NCBI GenBank assembly: GCA_963931865.1
Contig: OZ007511.1
Coordinates: forward strand, 5,226,626 to 5,290,625
Length of the DNA stretch: 64,000 nt
Source of the DNA: Axinella damicornis
Lineage: Eukaryota; Porifera; Demospongiae; Axinellida; Axinellidae
Direction: 5' to 3'
The position numbers and the translations under genes were made by a program. The notes beneath the pieces were generated by a model. The model was not told the origin of the DNA. It ran no database searches and saw nothing but the letters and a program-made list of their open reading frames with translations. Below, one piece after another: positions 1 to 12,400 of the stretch; positions within the stretch are counted from its first letter, which is position 1, and each line of letters begins with the position of its first letter.

Positions 1-535
1 CAATACTGCAACAGTCACTCTATCAAGGCTTTACTACAGCTACTACTTCCGGAGTTTCTTAGTGAGCAGGAACAATCTCTTCGTGTGAGTAGCTCTGTAG
101 CTGCAGGAACAGGAAACAAGACACAGCAGGAGTGCTTGAATAACGTGGAGCACGCAGACCATCTTCGGGACTTGCTGCTTCCGAGAAATCCGTAGTCTGC
201 TAGAGCTACGCTAGGCGATTGCACACATGAAGACACAAACATGCAATGCGCAGCGCGTGCATGGTCTCATGTCATGCGCTCTTGCACAGCTGTGGATTAT
301 GCAATGGCATACAACATAATGAAATTCATTGTATTAGTACTGCGATTGCCAGCCTTCATTTCTTAGTCCCACCTCTTTGACAGTGCTTCTTCCGGAGCTG
401 TTCAAGTGCTTTCCTGTTCCAGCTAATAGGGTGGGCGTACTTTCGAGTAATAAATGACCCTTTGCAACAACTTGTCGCGAAAAAGGGGGGTAGGCGTATT
501 TTCGAGGGTGGGCGTATTTTCGAGAGACTACGGTA
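1..535. other. Non-coding stretch with remnant of a TA-type inverted-repeat element
   Basis: No gene can be supported in 1-420. At about 429-530 a motif close to GGGCGTATTTTCGAG recurs three times, ending in ACTACGGTA just before the foldback element at 545. This resembles one end of a mariner-like MITE such as the one at 16.94-17.45 kb. No partner end is visible. Confidence 0.4.
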
Positions 536-544
536 TAAGCGTGT

Positions 545-680
545 TAGCCTCGTTCCCAGTCCCACGCCCAGCTTTTCGTCGCTTGCAGTACAGTTTACCG
601 TACTGCAAGCGACGAAAAGCTGAGCGTGGGACCGTACTGCAAGCGACGAAAAGCTGGGCGTGGGACTGGGAACGAGGCTA
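545..680. mobile_element. Foldback MITE, TAGYCTCG family, copy 1
   Basis: The ends are TAGCCTCGTTCCCAG and its reverse complement. The interior carries the stem sequence CAAGCGACGAAAAGCTGGGC, with an extra repeat of one arm. The 9-bp target duplication TAAGCGTGT is exact at 536-544 and 681-689. There is no coding capacity. Confidence 0.9.
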
Positions 681-689
681 TAAGCGTGT

Positions 690-1380
690 ATGGTTTCCAT
701 TGACAAGTTACATGCACCAAAGTAGTAAGTGTTAGTTAGCTTGACAAAGAGTAATAGCGATGGAATGGAAGACAATAATTGATGATTGTTATGGGACACC
801 TTGAACTACTCTATTTTACCCACTACAATCAATGGAGTGACCTCTATTGTGTACGTACAACCAGGTTCCGATGGATACTGCAGAGTGATTATATCTTCAT
901 CAGAGTCATATCCTTGTTCGCTGGCAACATACCACCCACACTTCCATCCCAAGTCCCCAATCTCCTCTGCACTCCGCTCTTACATGTCCCAACCTGTGTA
1001 ACTTGTTCTTTTAAAGAGTCATCGTTCTCTGGTAATGGTGGTGCTTTTACAAGATGAATTGTGCTTGTCTCATCTTTAGCTGTTGTTTCATCGTGTAAAA
1101 TGCGAGGTGGTCTAACAAAGGTTTAAACAAATCATAGAGATCTGTTTCATTTCGTACAATGATTGGCACAGTTATAGCTGATTTTCGAGGTATAAGTTCG
1201 CTGGTGATAAGTGTGTTCAGTTAACTTCATCATTCTCTGCGTGGGGATCAGCTCTTGAGTCTTAATGACTTCCTTGAGTTCATTGTGTTCCTTGACCAAC
1301 ATTTCCAGCAGTGGATCCTTGCCGCAGTAAAAGAACGCGAAGCACTTAGTCTAGTTGGTCCTTGGTACTCCCGGTGGGGC
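690..1380. other. No gene recognised
   Basis: Short overlapping ORFs exist but none shows splice signals, domains or a recognisable motif. I see nothing supportable here. Confidence 0.4.
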
Positions 1381-1382
1381 AG

Positions 1383-3220
1383 TTATGGTATTTTGAAACT
1401 AGTAGTTCTTAGCACAGCAACTGATAGCTCAGTTACCCTGTCTGGTACAGCTACCAGTTTTCCAGAGTACAATGGCTGTTTTAGTTGTGGAGAATTTTCA
1501 CCCCTTTTCTCAGAAATCATCCTGACAAGCTGATGCTTGGTTAGAGCTGGTGTTGCCAGTATCTTCAAGGTTTGACATTGGGCTTCCAATTGTGGTTTAG
1601 TTTTTGTACGATAAAGTTCATGAGTTTTCCACCTTTCTTTCTCTTCATCTGTTCCGACCGTCTCTTGATCTTCTGGTGATATTCTGTGGCTTCTTGTACT
1701 GTAATCCACCCTAAAAGAGCTACACAAATCATGACATTGTGTGGCTGTCAATGAGCAACAGAGATCCAATACCCTTGTCGGAAGGTAAATGCCATGCACC
1801 TCATCCCACGGGCCATGTTGTAGTAAGGCTCTCTCTCTGTGTGGCAGATAGTGAAGCTCCCATGTTTTGAGCCATCTTATATATAGTCTGGCAGAGGTTG
1901 AAGTTCGTTTCTCGAGGTGCTAATTTGGGAGATGGAGAGTATATTGCAGTAGTGTATTTGTCTGTCCATGATGTTCTGTCCTGGGTTAGTTCGTTTTGCA
2001 GAGTTTGGTAGTCTGTGATATAATTTCCTTCAAACTCAGGGTCAGTATCCCATCTACTTAGAGTTCATCCAAAACTCTGTTTTTATTAACTTTGTATATT
2101 GGACAAGGACTATCATGCTTCTTTTCTTCACTCAGGCTCATGAATGTGTGCAATGCCTCTTCATCATCAAACAAGAATTCACAGTCCTTTACGCCTCGAC
2201 AGCAAAGCAGTGACTTCCCTCCAAACGATGCCCTGTTAATACACTGTGACTGGATAGCTATAGCTTCACTTGCTACGTGTTTCCGTATTCTGTTGATGTT
2301 CATTGGATCCAGCGGTGGCATTAGGGTAAATACTGTCACTTTTGAAAGGCCCATGTTTTGAAACAACTCTGTTCTCTTCTGCAATTAGCCTTTCAACAAA
2401 GTTACGCTTGCTGTGGTATTCGGCAAATGATACCTGGATTAATTTCTCAAGCTTTAGGAAGCGAACCATACACATTTGCACTAATGGGCAGCAGGGTTTT
2501 TCTGCTGGGCCATTATCAACAATAAAGGTGAATTCTTGTTTTACTTTTCCTGTTGTGGGGTTTCTAATAATGTTATCCAAAGCTGGGAGAGCCAACAGCA
2601 ACATTATGGCACTTGAATGTTGTGTCTGGTTCAAAGAAAGATAGGTTTATAAGAGTCACTCCCTGTCTGGACCTATAGTAAGGTGGAGAATACAGATAGC
2701 TATGTCCAGCTCCTCAATAGAGTCCATTGTGGTTCCAGTGATCTTAGTTTGTAGGAACAGGAAGGTCATTGGAATCAGAGCGTTTGTTCTGGACTTGTTC
2801 CAGGTGTGCTCTGGGAGAACGTCACACTTCTCCAAGAATACCCTGGATGCTGCACTGGAGTGATATCAGCAGGGCATCCTTGGAGATGGCTAATGAAGAA
2901 GGTTGTTGTGAAGCTTCCACTATATATAATTATGTGGTTACGACTAACTGTTCCACTCCAGTACGAGGTGGTCTTCTTAGTGAGACATCTGTGTTAACAG
3001 TGACATTTCATGTAAACCTTGTTCTACATACAGGCTTGCCACAGCATCAAAATGGGATGTATGGTCTACACCATTCCTTCCACCCTGACTTCCAGTCCTT
3101 TGATCCCGTCCAAAGCCTCCCCCTCATCCTCAACAAAACCGGAGATATCGGATAATGGGAAAGGAGCATGTCGGACCAGATTATGTCTATCCATTTCCAT
3201 TTGTCCACACTGAAGAAAAT
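1383..3220 (-). pseudogene. Decayed copy of an uncharacterised repeated protein family
   Basis: Reading the minus strand from about 3220 to 1400 gives protein-like pieces in several frames, broken by stops and frameshifts. The best piece (about 2540-2320) contains KQEFTFIVDNGPAEKPCCPL and VSFAEYHSKRNFVERL. I know this phrase set from a multi-copy family of unknown function in cnidarian and sponge genomes; that is recall, not a search. Further pieces are [18 protein letters not shown] near 3125, VASEAIAIQSQC near 2280, FLFDDEEALHTFMSLSEE near 2170, and RWDTDPEFEGNYITDYQTL just after the stop near 2058. The order is collinear, so this is one degraded coding unit with at least four frame breaks. 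It may be transposon-derived. Function unknown. Confidence 0.6.
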
Positions 3221-3452
3221 TACAGCCTGGATCAGGTTGGATGAAACATTATATTATCATTCATGAAGGAACGTGTGTACATATTTCTGACTGAACCAAA
3301 AGAGAAGGACATTTACAGACATACATACAGAGGGAAGGGTCTGGACTTTTCCCAGAGAAGAGCTTATCGAAACCTTTATCTGGGAAGGGAAACAAGGGAG
3401 AAAACCCTTCTTTGGTGTCTCCCTATGTAAATGGCTAAAATTGTGTGCTTAC

Positions 3453-6400
3453 TTATGTCATTGTACTGGTAGTCGAGTGCCCCAACAAACTCCCTCCCAG
3501 TGGGCACCTCCGTCTCACAGTAGATTCTAGCCTTCAAATATGTCGTGAAGTGACTGGCCCCTGATTGGTCAGGGGTGGAGCCTGGGTCATTCTGTAGAGA
3601 ATAGTAACAGAAGAGTGTGTGAATGCCCATTTCATGAGCTGTTACAGTCATTGGACCTATGTATGTCTCCTTTAGGTACATGTAGTGCATGTATATACCT
3701 TCCTAAATATTCATGACACAAGGTAAAAAAAAGCATCTCTATGTCATACGTATGTCACGACTATAGCGGCATCTAATACTTCAGTCATCACTGAAGATTC
3801 TAACACTTTGGCCAACCCAATACAAAACAAAACTTACTCGGCAGATCCGGACAACACGGCTGTAGATTGTCTGGGTAGAAAGAGAAACATTTGGTCACCA
3901 AACTGCGTGAGCCTGCATGGCTCACATACTACACTCCTGGTGTGCCACGTAAATAATCAATGTCATAATCAATTCCAGTGATTGGGATGGCGTACAAAGA
4001 TTCTGACTACACCGTCGTGATTTTTTTTTCTCTATGAAAATTTGAATGTTGCTATTTGCATAGCTACATATGGGTTGGCAGATAGCAAACTGACGGCTAG
4101 TGAGAACCTCCCCAGAACAAAGAAATAAGGTGATACAGAATAAATAAGTAAACAAATGCAGATACAGGGAAAAAGAAACTACAACAAAAAGAAAAAACAG
4201 GCAAGACCAAACATACGAAGAGTACAACAGAGTACTTAATTTAAACAAAGACATTTTAGAGCTGACTTAAAGGCCATAGGCGTTCTACAGTCAGTAAGTG
4301 ATTGTTGTAAGGAGTTCCAGTGAGATATTGTTGCTATAAACAAAGATGATTTATGAGAATTGGTTTTGGCATAAGGAGTATATAAAAGATCTGGTTGTGG
4401 GGATGACAGGATCACTGTCATGCAATGACAACCGTACAATTTTGGTGCTGAAACTCACCTTGGTGGTGGAGATACAAGTGCTTTTGTTGTGCCATCGGCC
4501 GCCATTGCTCGATCGCTCTCTTCTATGTCGGTTGCCAGTACAGTCTTACGAAGGACCCACAAAGATTCTGACCACACAGCTGTGATCGCTGTCGTTCACT
4601 GATGCTCACATGCCGAAATTCACCGTGCTGGGAAGTTGTGAGCACTGAACTATCCCTTTGGACGCCATTACTGACTCAATCGACCGAACGTGGTCATAAT
4701 TATGACTGCATGAGCTGCAATGCATAGCTTGCGCGACCAGCGAGTTGTAACCGGTTGCATCGCGGCTACCAGGAGTGCGGTTGTATGGCACGCCGTCCGT
4801 AACAAAAATAGGTAAACTGGGAAGCTGACATTTGCTGACGTGCAACATTTATTTGCCAACGTCGTGCCTTATTTGCCGACGTAGAAATCCTATTTGCTGA
4901 CGCGCAACGTTTATTTGCCTACGTAGAAATCTTATTTGCCGACGTGGAACGTTTATTTTCCGACGTTGACTTCTTATTTGCTGACGTGCAGTGATTGCAG
5001 TAGCAGTCAGAATTTGAAGTACAGCGAATAAGAAGTTTACGTCCGGCATATAAGAAGTCTACGTCGGCAGTAAGCTAAGAAGCGGCTATATACGTCAACG
5101 TTGCACGACGGCAAATAAGATTTCCATGCCGGAAAATAAACTTTGCACATAGATTTCTACGTCGGCAAATAAATATTATGTCAGCTTCCCAGTTTACCTA
5201 TTTTTGTTACGGACCGCGTGCCATACGGTTGCCCCTCAATAACACACACCGTTAATAGTACCATAACTACAGTTACAAGACTTAGTGTATGTAGCCTAAA
5301 TGGTTCCCACGCCCCATCACAGATTGTAGTACGATGTAGCCTAAATGGTTCCCAGGCCCCATCACAGATTGTAGTACGATAACCGGTACATATTCTCACA
5401 ATCATGAGCTTGATTTAACAAATGGCAAAACAAACAGGTGCTGTTTCAAGTGTTTTTCAACCGACACACATTAAATTAATCAAATGACGTCTATAGACGT
5501 CATTTAGACTCTATGCACTTGTAAGGCTTCTTGTCAGTCCAAAAAGTGATCTAATAGGCTTTGGGACAACTTTGTGGGAAAACCCCAAAATTTGGTCAGT
5601 TATCAGCGCGCACCCCCCACTTAATGTACAAGTGGGGGCATATCAAAAAAGGGGGTGGCGGCAATCCCCCCCTTCGTTTGTCAGGGGCGAAGGGGGCAAC
5701 GCCCCATCGAGCTTTTTGAGATTCATAGACCCCACCAAGGGCCTCAGACGGGTCCTCAAGAAAACATGCAGATTGATGGTGTATGGTGTGCCATCAGTCA
5801 GATCTGGCCCAAGTTTGGGGAAATCCTGGGCAAAAATCTGGCTGACATCCACTGTGACCTCCAATTGCTGGGCTTGTGGGGGGTCATGAATATCATTAAC
5901 AGTATTGCCAGAGGGGGCTCTCAATGTGTGCGAGCCCCACCAAGTCTGGCCGCTGAGGAGCGAATGTTGTGGGAGAGGAGTACCTACAAATGTGGTGTGC
6001 GCTGAATGCATGAAAATGGGTTGTCTTGGTGGGAAGAATTCAGTAGCTAAAGGGTTAACTTAAGGGTTAGTGCATGCCAATCACTAGGACGTAAATAGAT
6101 GCATGGCAGTGCAAGCATGCGATACCTTCACTCTTCTTTCTGCTGTGAGCCCCATGAGTGTGCCCGTGCACAATGAAACCCTTTCGTTTCTACATCACTC
6201 ATGCGAGATTCTCTGCACGCTTTTCCATACTGCAAGCAAAAAAAAACCGGGGCAGCAGCCTGGGAGCAAGGCTGACAGTTATACAGATCCTACCCATACA
6301 GATCCTCCAACTGATTACATATATATGTAGCTGACAGGAAGGGGGAAACGACCACATCAGAAAACCTAATGCATTCCCACAAATTCAAGGAATCTACGTA

Positions 6401-9400
6401 GGTCTTCAAATACCTTTGCAATACTATAACAAACTCTTCCCACAGAGGCCCCTCCACTTACATCTGAACAGGAAGTACTGGGGTCGAAGAGGTTCTCTCT
6501 CAAGAAGACAAAGTAGAACTGGTAGTGTTCCGTCAGTGTAGCCGGAGACACGACAGGATAGTCAGCCTTGTAATAGTCCACAAAGGTCACGGGAACTGTG
6601 TGGATTAGTGTGTATCATAGTATTTCTACAAAATTAATGAGAACATGCTGGTGTAACCACACTGGTACTCACATGAGAACGTGCTGGTGTAACCACACTG
6701 ACAACGTTCTAGTGTAATCTAATTTCTCTGCCTGGGCACAGTAACTTACATCTCAGCCAGAAGTTGTTGTTGGTGATGGTTCTGAACCGCTCATTGGTTT
6801 GAAGTGAGTCGGGGTCATTGAGCATGCCAAAGCTTATGTTCTGGTACGAGAGACTGAAGTGTCTCCCTGGGCCATTACTGCCGTCAAAGAACCCAGCCGT
6901 GAAGTAGGTGGAGTCTGAGTTGCTACCTGCATATGTGTGTGTGTGTATTGTATGAGCATGCATATGTATGGTGTATACAGGGAAGTATGCGTGTACATAT
7001 GTACATGCATGCTGGGTTGTGAGCATGTGTGCGTGTGGTATCGTAGTTATGAGCATGCAGTGTGCATATATAGCCTCCTTCTCAGGCCATTGCCACCACC
7101 AGTATTTCATAGCTTCCAGTATGAAAATGATGCAATACTGGTGGTGGGAATGGCCTGGGAACGAGGCTAGTGCATATATGTATGGTGTGGTGAATACAGG
7201 CCAGAGTACGTATGTGTGTACATATGTACTGGGTGCTGGGTTGTGAGCATGGTGTGTGTGGTATCATAATGAGCATGCAGCGTGCATATGCATGTATGGT
7301 GTGGTGTAAACAGGGTACATGTGTGTGTGTGCATATGTACATGTACATGCCTGCTGGGTTGTGAGCATGTGTGAGCATGTGTGTGTGTGTATGTACATGT
7401 TGGTGTAGTAGTATCTGCGAATAGGGTGCATACTTGTGGCATGTGCAAGTGTGTGAGAGTGTGTTTTCATGCTGATAGAGAGTAATAACCTCATCCAGCA
7501 GGTGGTTTTAGGGCTTGTTTTTACTGACTTCAATTGTGCGCATGTATGTACATGTACGCATGTGTGTGCAAACGTGGTGTGGTGCGTGAACGTGAATACA
7601 CGGTGCATGAGTACGTATAAACCTCTTTCTAACAAGCAATTTAGAGTCTATAAGATTATAAGCGGCATAAATGTGCAATAGCGAACACAGCTGTCTGTGA
7701 ACCAGATAGAAGTCATGGTTCGTTTTAGATAATAGATGGAGCATATAGGCCAGCACACACACTACGTGATGTAGGATGTATCATGGAGTGTGTCTGCAGA
7801 TGTGTCAACTACGTATTGTGGGTGGATTCTTCATGAACACAAACCAGTGGTAATGTGTTACATTGACAGCCTTAGCTATTGTTCCCAGTGCTCACTTGCT
7901 CTAAACTCCCCGAATCCCGGAAACTCAGGGTAGTACGATACAATGCCATTGGAAGAGGTGACAGGTGTTGAGCGGTTCAGAACGATCACCAACAACATGC
8001 ATGTTACGCTCTTGGAGAGTACCTCCAGCGATCTGTGGAATCAAACAGGAAAAGTATTTTCAGTTTTACAATGAGGGGGCTCACATTCATAGACAGGATA
8101 ATCCGATAACACTATAACTGGATATACATCCTCTGCTGAGCACCTCTAGTTTAATGGATTGCAAACCCACATGTACATACCTACACAAAGAACATAACTT
8201 TCAGAGAGGCCAGTGGTTAAAAGTAATTAGTCTTGTCTCTTGGCCCTCGTTGAAGAGGGGCAGCGTCCGGGCACAAGAGCATCACAGGTTAGCAAGAGCG
8301 TAACATGCATGTTGTTGGTGATCGTTCTGAACCGCTCATTGGTTTGAAGGGAGTAGGGGTCAATGAGCATGCCAAAGCTTATGTTCTGGTACGAGAGACT
8401 GCCTCATTCACAGGCCATGTCCTGGGAACAAGGCTAACTCACATCAGCAGTCCTGCACTGTGGCCTCACTGTCGCCTGTGTCCCGCATACCAGCAGTCGG
8501 TTCTGGTCCTCTGGGAACCTCTCGTAAACACGGATGTGGTTCCTGCAGGCATACCCCTAATGAGCAGGAGAGAAAATTTATTTTATGAAACAATTGGATT
8601 ACTCTCAGAATTGCTATGGCTGCAGATCCTCAAGTGGTTGGTTGGCCAGTAGTTTGTATTCAGAGGTCCGTTTGCTTGTATTGCCCTCAATAGGTTTGGC
8701 ATGAGGGCCTGGAGAAGCGGACCATATTAAACTGGGATCGAAGGCTATACTGGCTTTCCAAAGATGCAGTGTGTACACATTGGTGCTTTTCAACACCTAT
8801 CATGCACATCTCCTCAGTGTGCAGGCAGAGCTCAGTAAAATCATAGGCAAAAAAACGTATGGCATGATGGGACTTGGACCTGTAACTAAATAAAGACACC
8901 CACAGTCATTCACAGTTATAGTTCAATGATTATATCGCTAACCTCTCGTGTACTTCCCTACCACTACACTGAATACTTAAGTGTGTGTGTGGGGTACGTT
9001 CTTTGGCTAGGTTTACTAGTGTGCCGGGATACGTAACAACACATACACAGCATTAATTGGTTGGCATGGACCATAAAAAAGGACCAAGCAGTTCCTTTGC
9101 TGGTATCAGAGCAGATATCAGTTGATCGACAGTACGCACAGTGGATACTCACGTCACTTGTGGCACATGGCCTCAGAAGCTGATCGAGCTAGCAAAGCCA
9201 TAAGGTATTGCACACATCACTAGTGGACACTAGAGATGGTGCACCAACCTCACTTGGGAAGCCTCTGATTACAACGGACATTAGTCTCAGTACCAGACTC
9301 CCATACCTAAGGGGGAGTCCCCTTGGGTTGGGAGTCTGGTTCCGAGACTAAACGGACATCAGCTTTATTGACTTAAACTTTCAGCTTTACTCACTGGCAG

Positions 9401-12400
9401 GATCTAACCTTTGGGATTGGTCACACTAGTAAAATATAGGTATTAAGTGTGCCAGTTATTCTCACCACAAACATTTTTTGCATAATGAGATTCACATGTT
9501 CCATAAACTGTCTGATGAGCCTGCTCAAGTACTTCAAGTGGTCACTAAAATAACCAAAGGTCAGAGGGTATTCCAGACCACTTAGAGCACATTAGAAGCC
9601 CTTGCCCTATGGAGTTGGTATATACTGTGCATGCATGTTTGAATTGACCAGCAGAAGCTAGTTCGTAGTCATGCAGGTGGGGTGGGACTAGCCTTTTTCC
9701 CAGTATGTACGACAAGCATGGATACACTGGTTTCAAACAGCTTCCATTTCCCTTTCTGATGCATGGGTTGAAGCTAAGAAATGGGTTTTATCATGCACAA
9801 CAAAGCTGAATTTGAATCCAGCTTGCTGGAGAAACCTTTTTGAGTGTTAATGCCCTTTATACTGTACTTAGGCTATTCTAACCAATCAGGTTACAGTATT
9901 TGCGGGAAATAACGGGTCATATAATATTATCCCACGGCCGGCTGCGCGGGCATACTGTAAGCGATCGTGTGCATGAGAAAGCGAAGAGCTAGCTTTGTTA
10001 GTCTAGCCAAGGGCTCGTGCCTTTACCGCTGCCTCAGTCAAGTATCACGGATGCCTCTGCCACTGATCGGTGAGTGCCTACACCACAGTATCTATGTCTA
10101 CACAGTGTACTATAGCCTAAGCATAGTATAAGCTAGTTGTATCCCTGGCCAGCGCGATGTAAGACCCGTTACATCCCTTGGGAGAGGCCAGTGCTTTCGT
10201 TCCGCCTCGGAAGCGCCTCAGGCTTCGCCCTTGGCACTTCCTCGGCTCCACTCAAGCACTGACCTCTCCCACGGGATATAATGGGTCTTATATCCCGCTG
10301 GCCAGGGATATAACCTATACATATACACCTCATCAAAATGACGGCAGAAATCACTCTAAGGCCATTCCAAGTTGTGAGGTGTAGGCTACACAGCATGAAC
10401 ATGAACTTTCAGTCAAGTTTAACAAGTAGGTTAGGGTATTGCGGGGCAATGAATGCATTATAGCTTCCGAGGATGACCAACTTGTTTTAGAGAACAAGGT
10501 ACTCAAACTAAACTTATGACTATAATGCATACACAAAATTTAAGGTACGACACCCGAAAATGTCATGTTGTCGTCATCCACTCTACAACCATTGGGGTAC
10601 TCATGCACTCACTGTACAAGCATTGATACAGGGTGTAGGCATCCTTTCACGGATTAAGTATGTAGTGACAGGCGCAAGAATGCTGGATTCCCATGTCGAT
10701 GCTTGTAGATCCAGTAAAATTAATACAGCCCACCTCTTTGAACAGACACAATGGTGTAAATGCTTTGCCAAAATATGGCTAATAGCACTAACAGTACTCA
10801 CAGTGCTATCTGAACACATAGATAGCAGGGATCCATCGGTCTCCCATGTGAGGTTACGCCACAGACGCAACTCCGTGTCCAGCAAATAGAGTGTATCCCT
10901 GTAGATAGAGGAAGAAGATACACCATCACAGTCACTGACTACACAGAATGGTAAGTTAGCTTGGCACAGGGCGTTTGCTGCTTGCAGTACTAATGCGGGG
11001 TTATAGGGCTAACTTAGTACTTCAAGCGGGGGTGAGAAGGCCTGGGAATGAGGCAGGGGCGGCGGCACAAGGGGGGGCAAGGGGGGCAATCGCCCCCCCG
11101 AAAAATATTTAGGGGGGCATCGCCCCCCCTAACTCCTAGCTAGCTATATACTATTAAACAGCCAACGGCTGCCCTATACTTAGTACTAGGCTGACTCGGC
11201 TAACCTTGTGATGTACGCGAATCGAGTTGCTGATCTGGCGCAGCATCGATCCTCATACATCTGGAACGCGCAGTACAAAGCACGAAGGTGCCACGAGAGC
11301 CCATCCTGATAACTGAAAAATGATGGCGAAAAATTTTTTCCGCGCTTCGCGCGGACTGATCGGCGCTACGCGCCTCAATGCACTGCCTTCGGCAGCGTGC
11401 GTAGGCTACGCCACTGGCTTGCCCCCCCAATCGAAAATACGTGCCGCCGCCCCTGTGAGGCTATAATATTATCTGCATGTGCGTTAAAGTAACAATTTCA
11501 GGCAGTAAGGTGTTCCTTGCTGAGTGGAATAACCTGGCTGATTATTTATCATTTGACAAGTCATTCCAATTGCCTGTATCTGTGACTGTCTGCATGCATT
11601 CCATACAGTGCATAATTATGTGTGAGACCAATTCATCACAGCGAGGATATCACAATGTAACACAGACAGCTGCAACCAACGACATTTCAGAGGTGTTCAT
11701 AGAACACATACCCCGCGCTGAACGTCCACAGGCCAGAATGCATGCAGTGCAGCTACAATCGACGTGACATCTCTGCCGGCCGATGCGCATCGAACAGGGC
11801 GGCGATCGCGTATACAGTGCATGCCCATATCCCTGCCCATATCCAAGGTGTGGGAGTGACCGCTTACCGTATATACAACATTATTATGAAGCTGGAGAGG
11901 TGGGGCCAAATGTTACGAATAATAGGAAATAGCTGGAAAAAACAGCCGAAACAATAGCCATGATGTCTGTGAAGTACATAGGTCGTGAGAAAACACTGTT
12001 TCCTAGCGGTCATCTCGAATCATGAAGTTTCCAAATGCACTGCGTGTCCTGTTCTTGATGGGACTCTGAGGTCACGAAGAGGTGGAGCCAATGTTATGAA
12101 TAGTTATGAAAGTAGGAAATAGCCGAAATACAGCGAAAAGGAGCGCCTTGACTTCAGTCAGGTACACATAGAGCAGTTTTTTGCTATTTGCTATTGTTTG
12201 ACCCCATTTAGATGGTTTATGTGGCGAGATTTCCATTTTTTTCGACTGACAGACAGACAGACGACGGACAGACAAAACCGATTGCTTAACCCCGCTTCGC
12301 GCATGCGCGCGCGGGGTAATAACAAATAGAAAGTCAACATAGCTACCCATGCACTTAATTGTGTCTGATACATGAAAGAATAGGGTGACAAATTACTAAC

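Larger units (their letters stand above)
3925..5238 (-). repeat. Dispersed ~0.5 kb repeat (ACTCCTGGTA ends), copy 1, interrupted twice
   Basis: The sequence matches the units at 46.74 and 48.8-50.5 kb: it opens with ACACTCCTGGT at about 3929 and ends with GGTTGCCCCTC near 5237. It is split by a retrotransposon 3' end (about 4020-4407) and by a foldback element (4784-5225). The two first-exon-like modules described for the copy at 46.74 kb are present here in antisense, at about 4480-4520 and 4600-4670. Confidence 0.75.

Noticed and set aside
2769..3155. 128-codon plus-strand ORF
   Set aside because: Shadow of the decayed family read on the minus strand; no domain or splice support on plus.
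5572..6011. ORFs of 105-122 codons on both strands
   Set aside because: Located in a non-autonomous piggyBac-like element with a GC-rich self-complementary interior; no protein motif.
7082..7762. Minus-strand ORFs of 84-133 codons with HTHTH strings
   Set aside because: GT-rich minisatellite; only the segment 6926-6750 shows sema homology.
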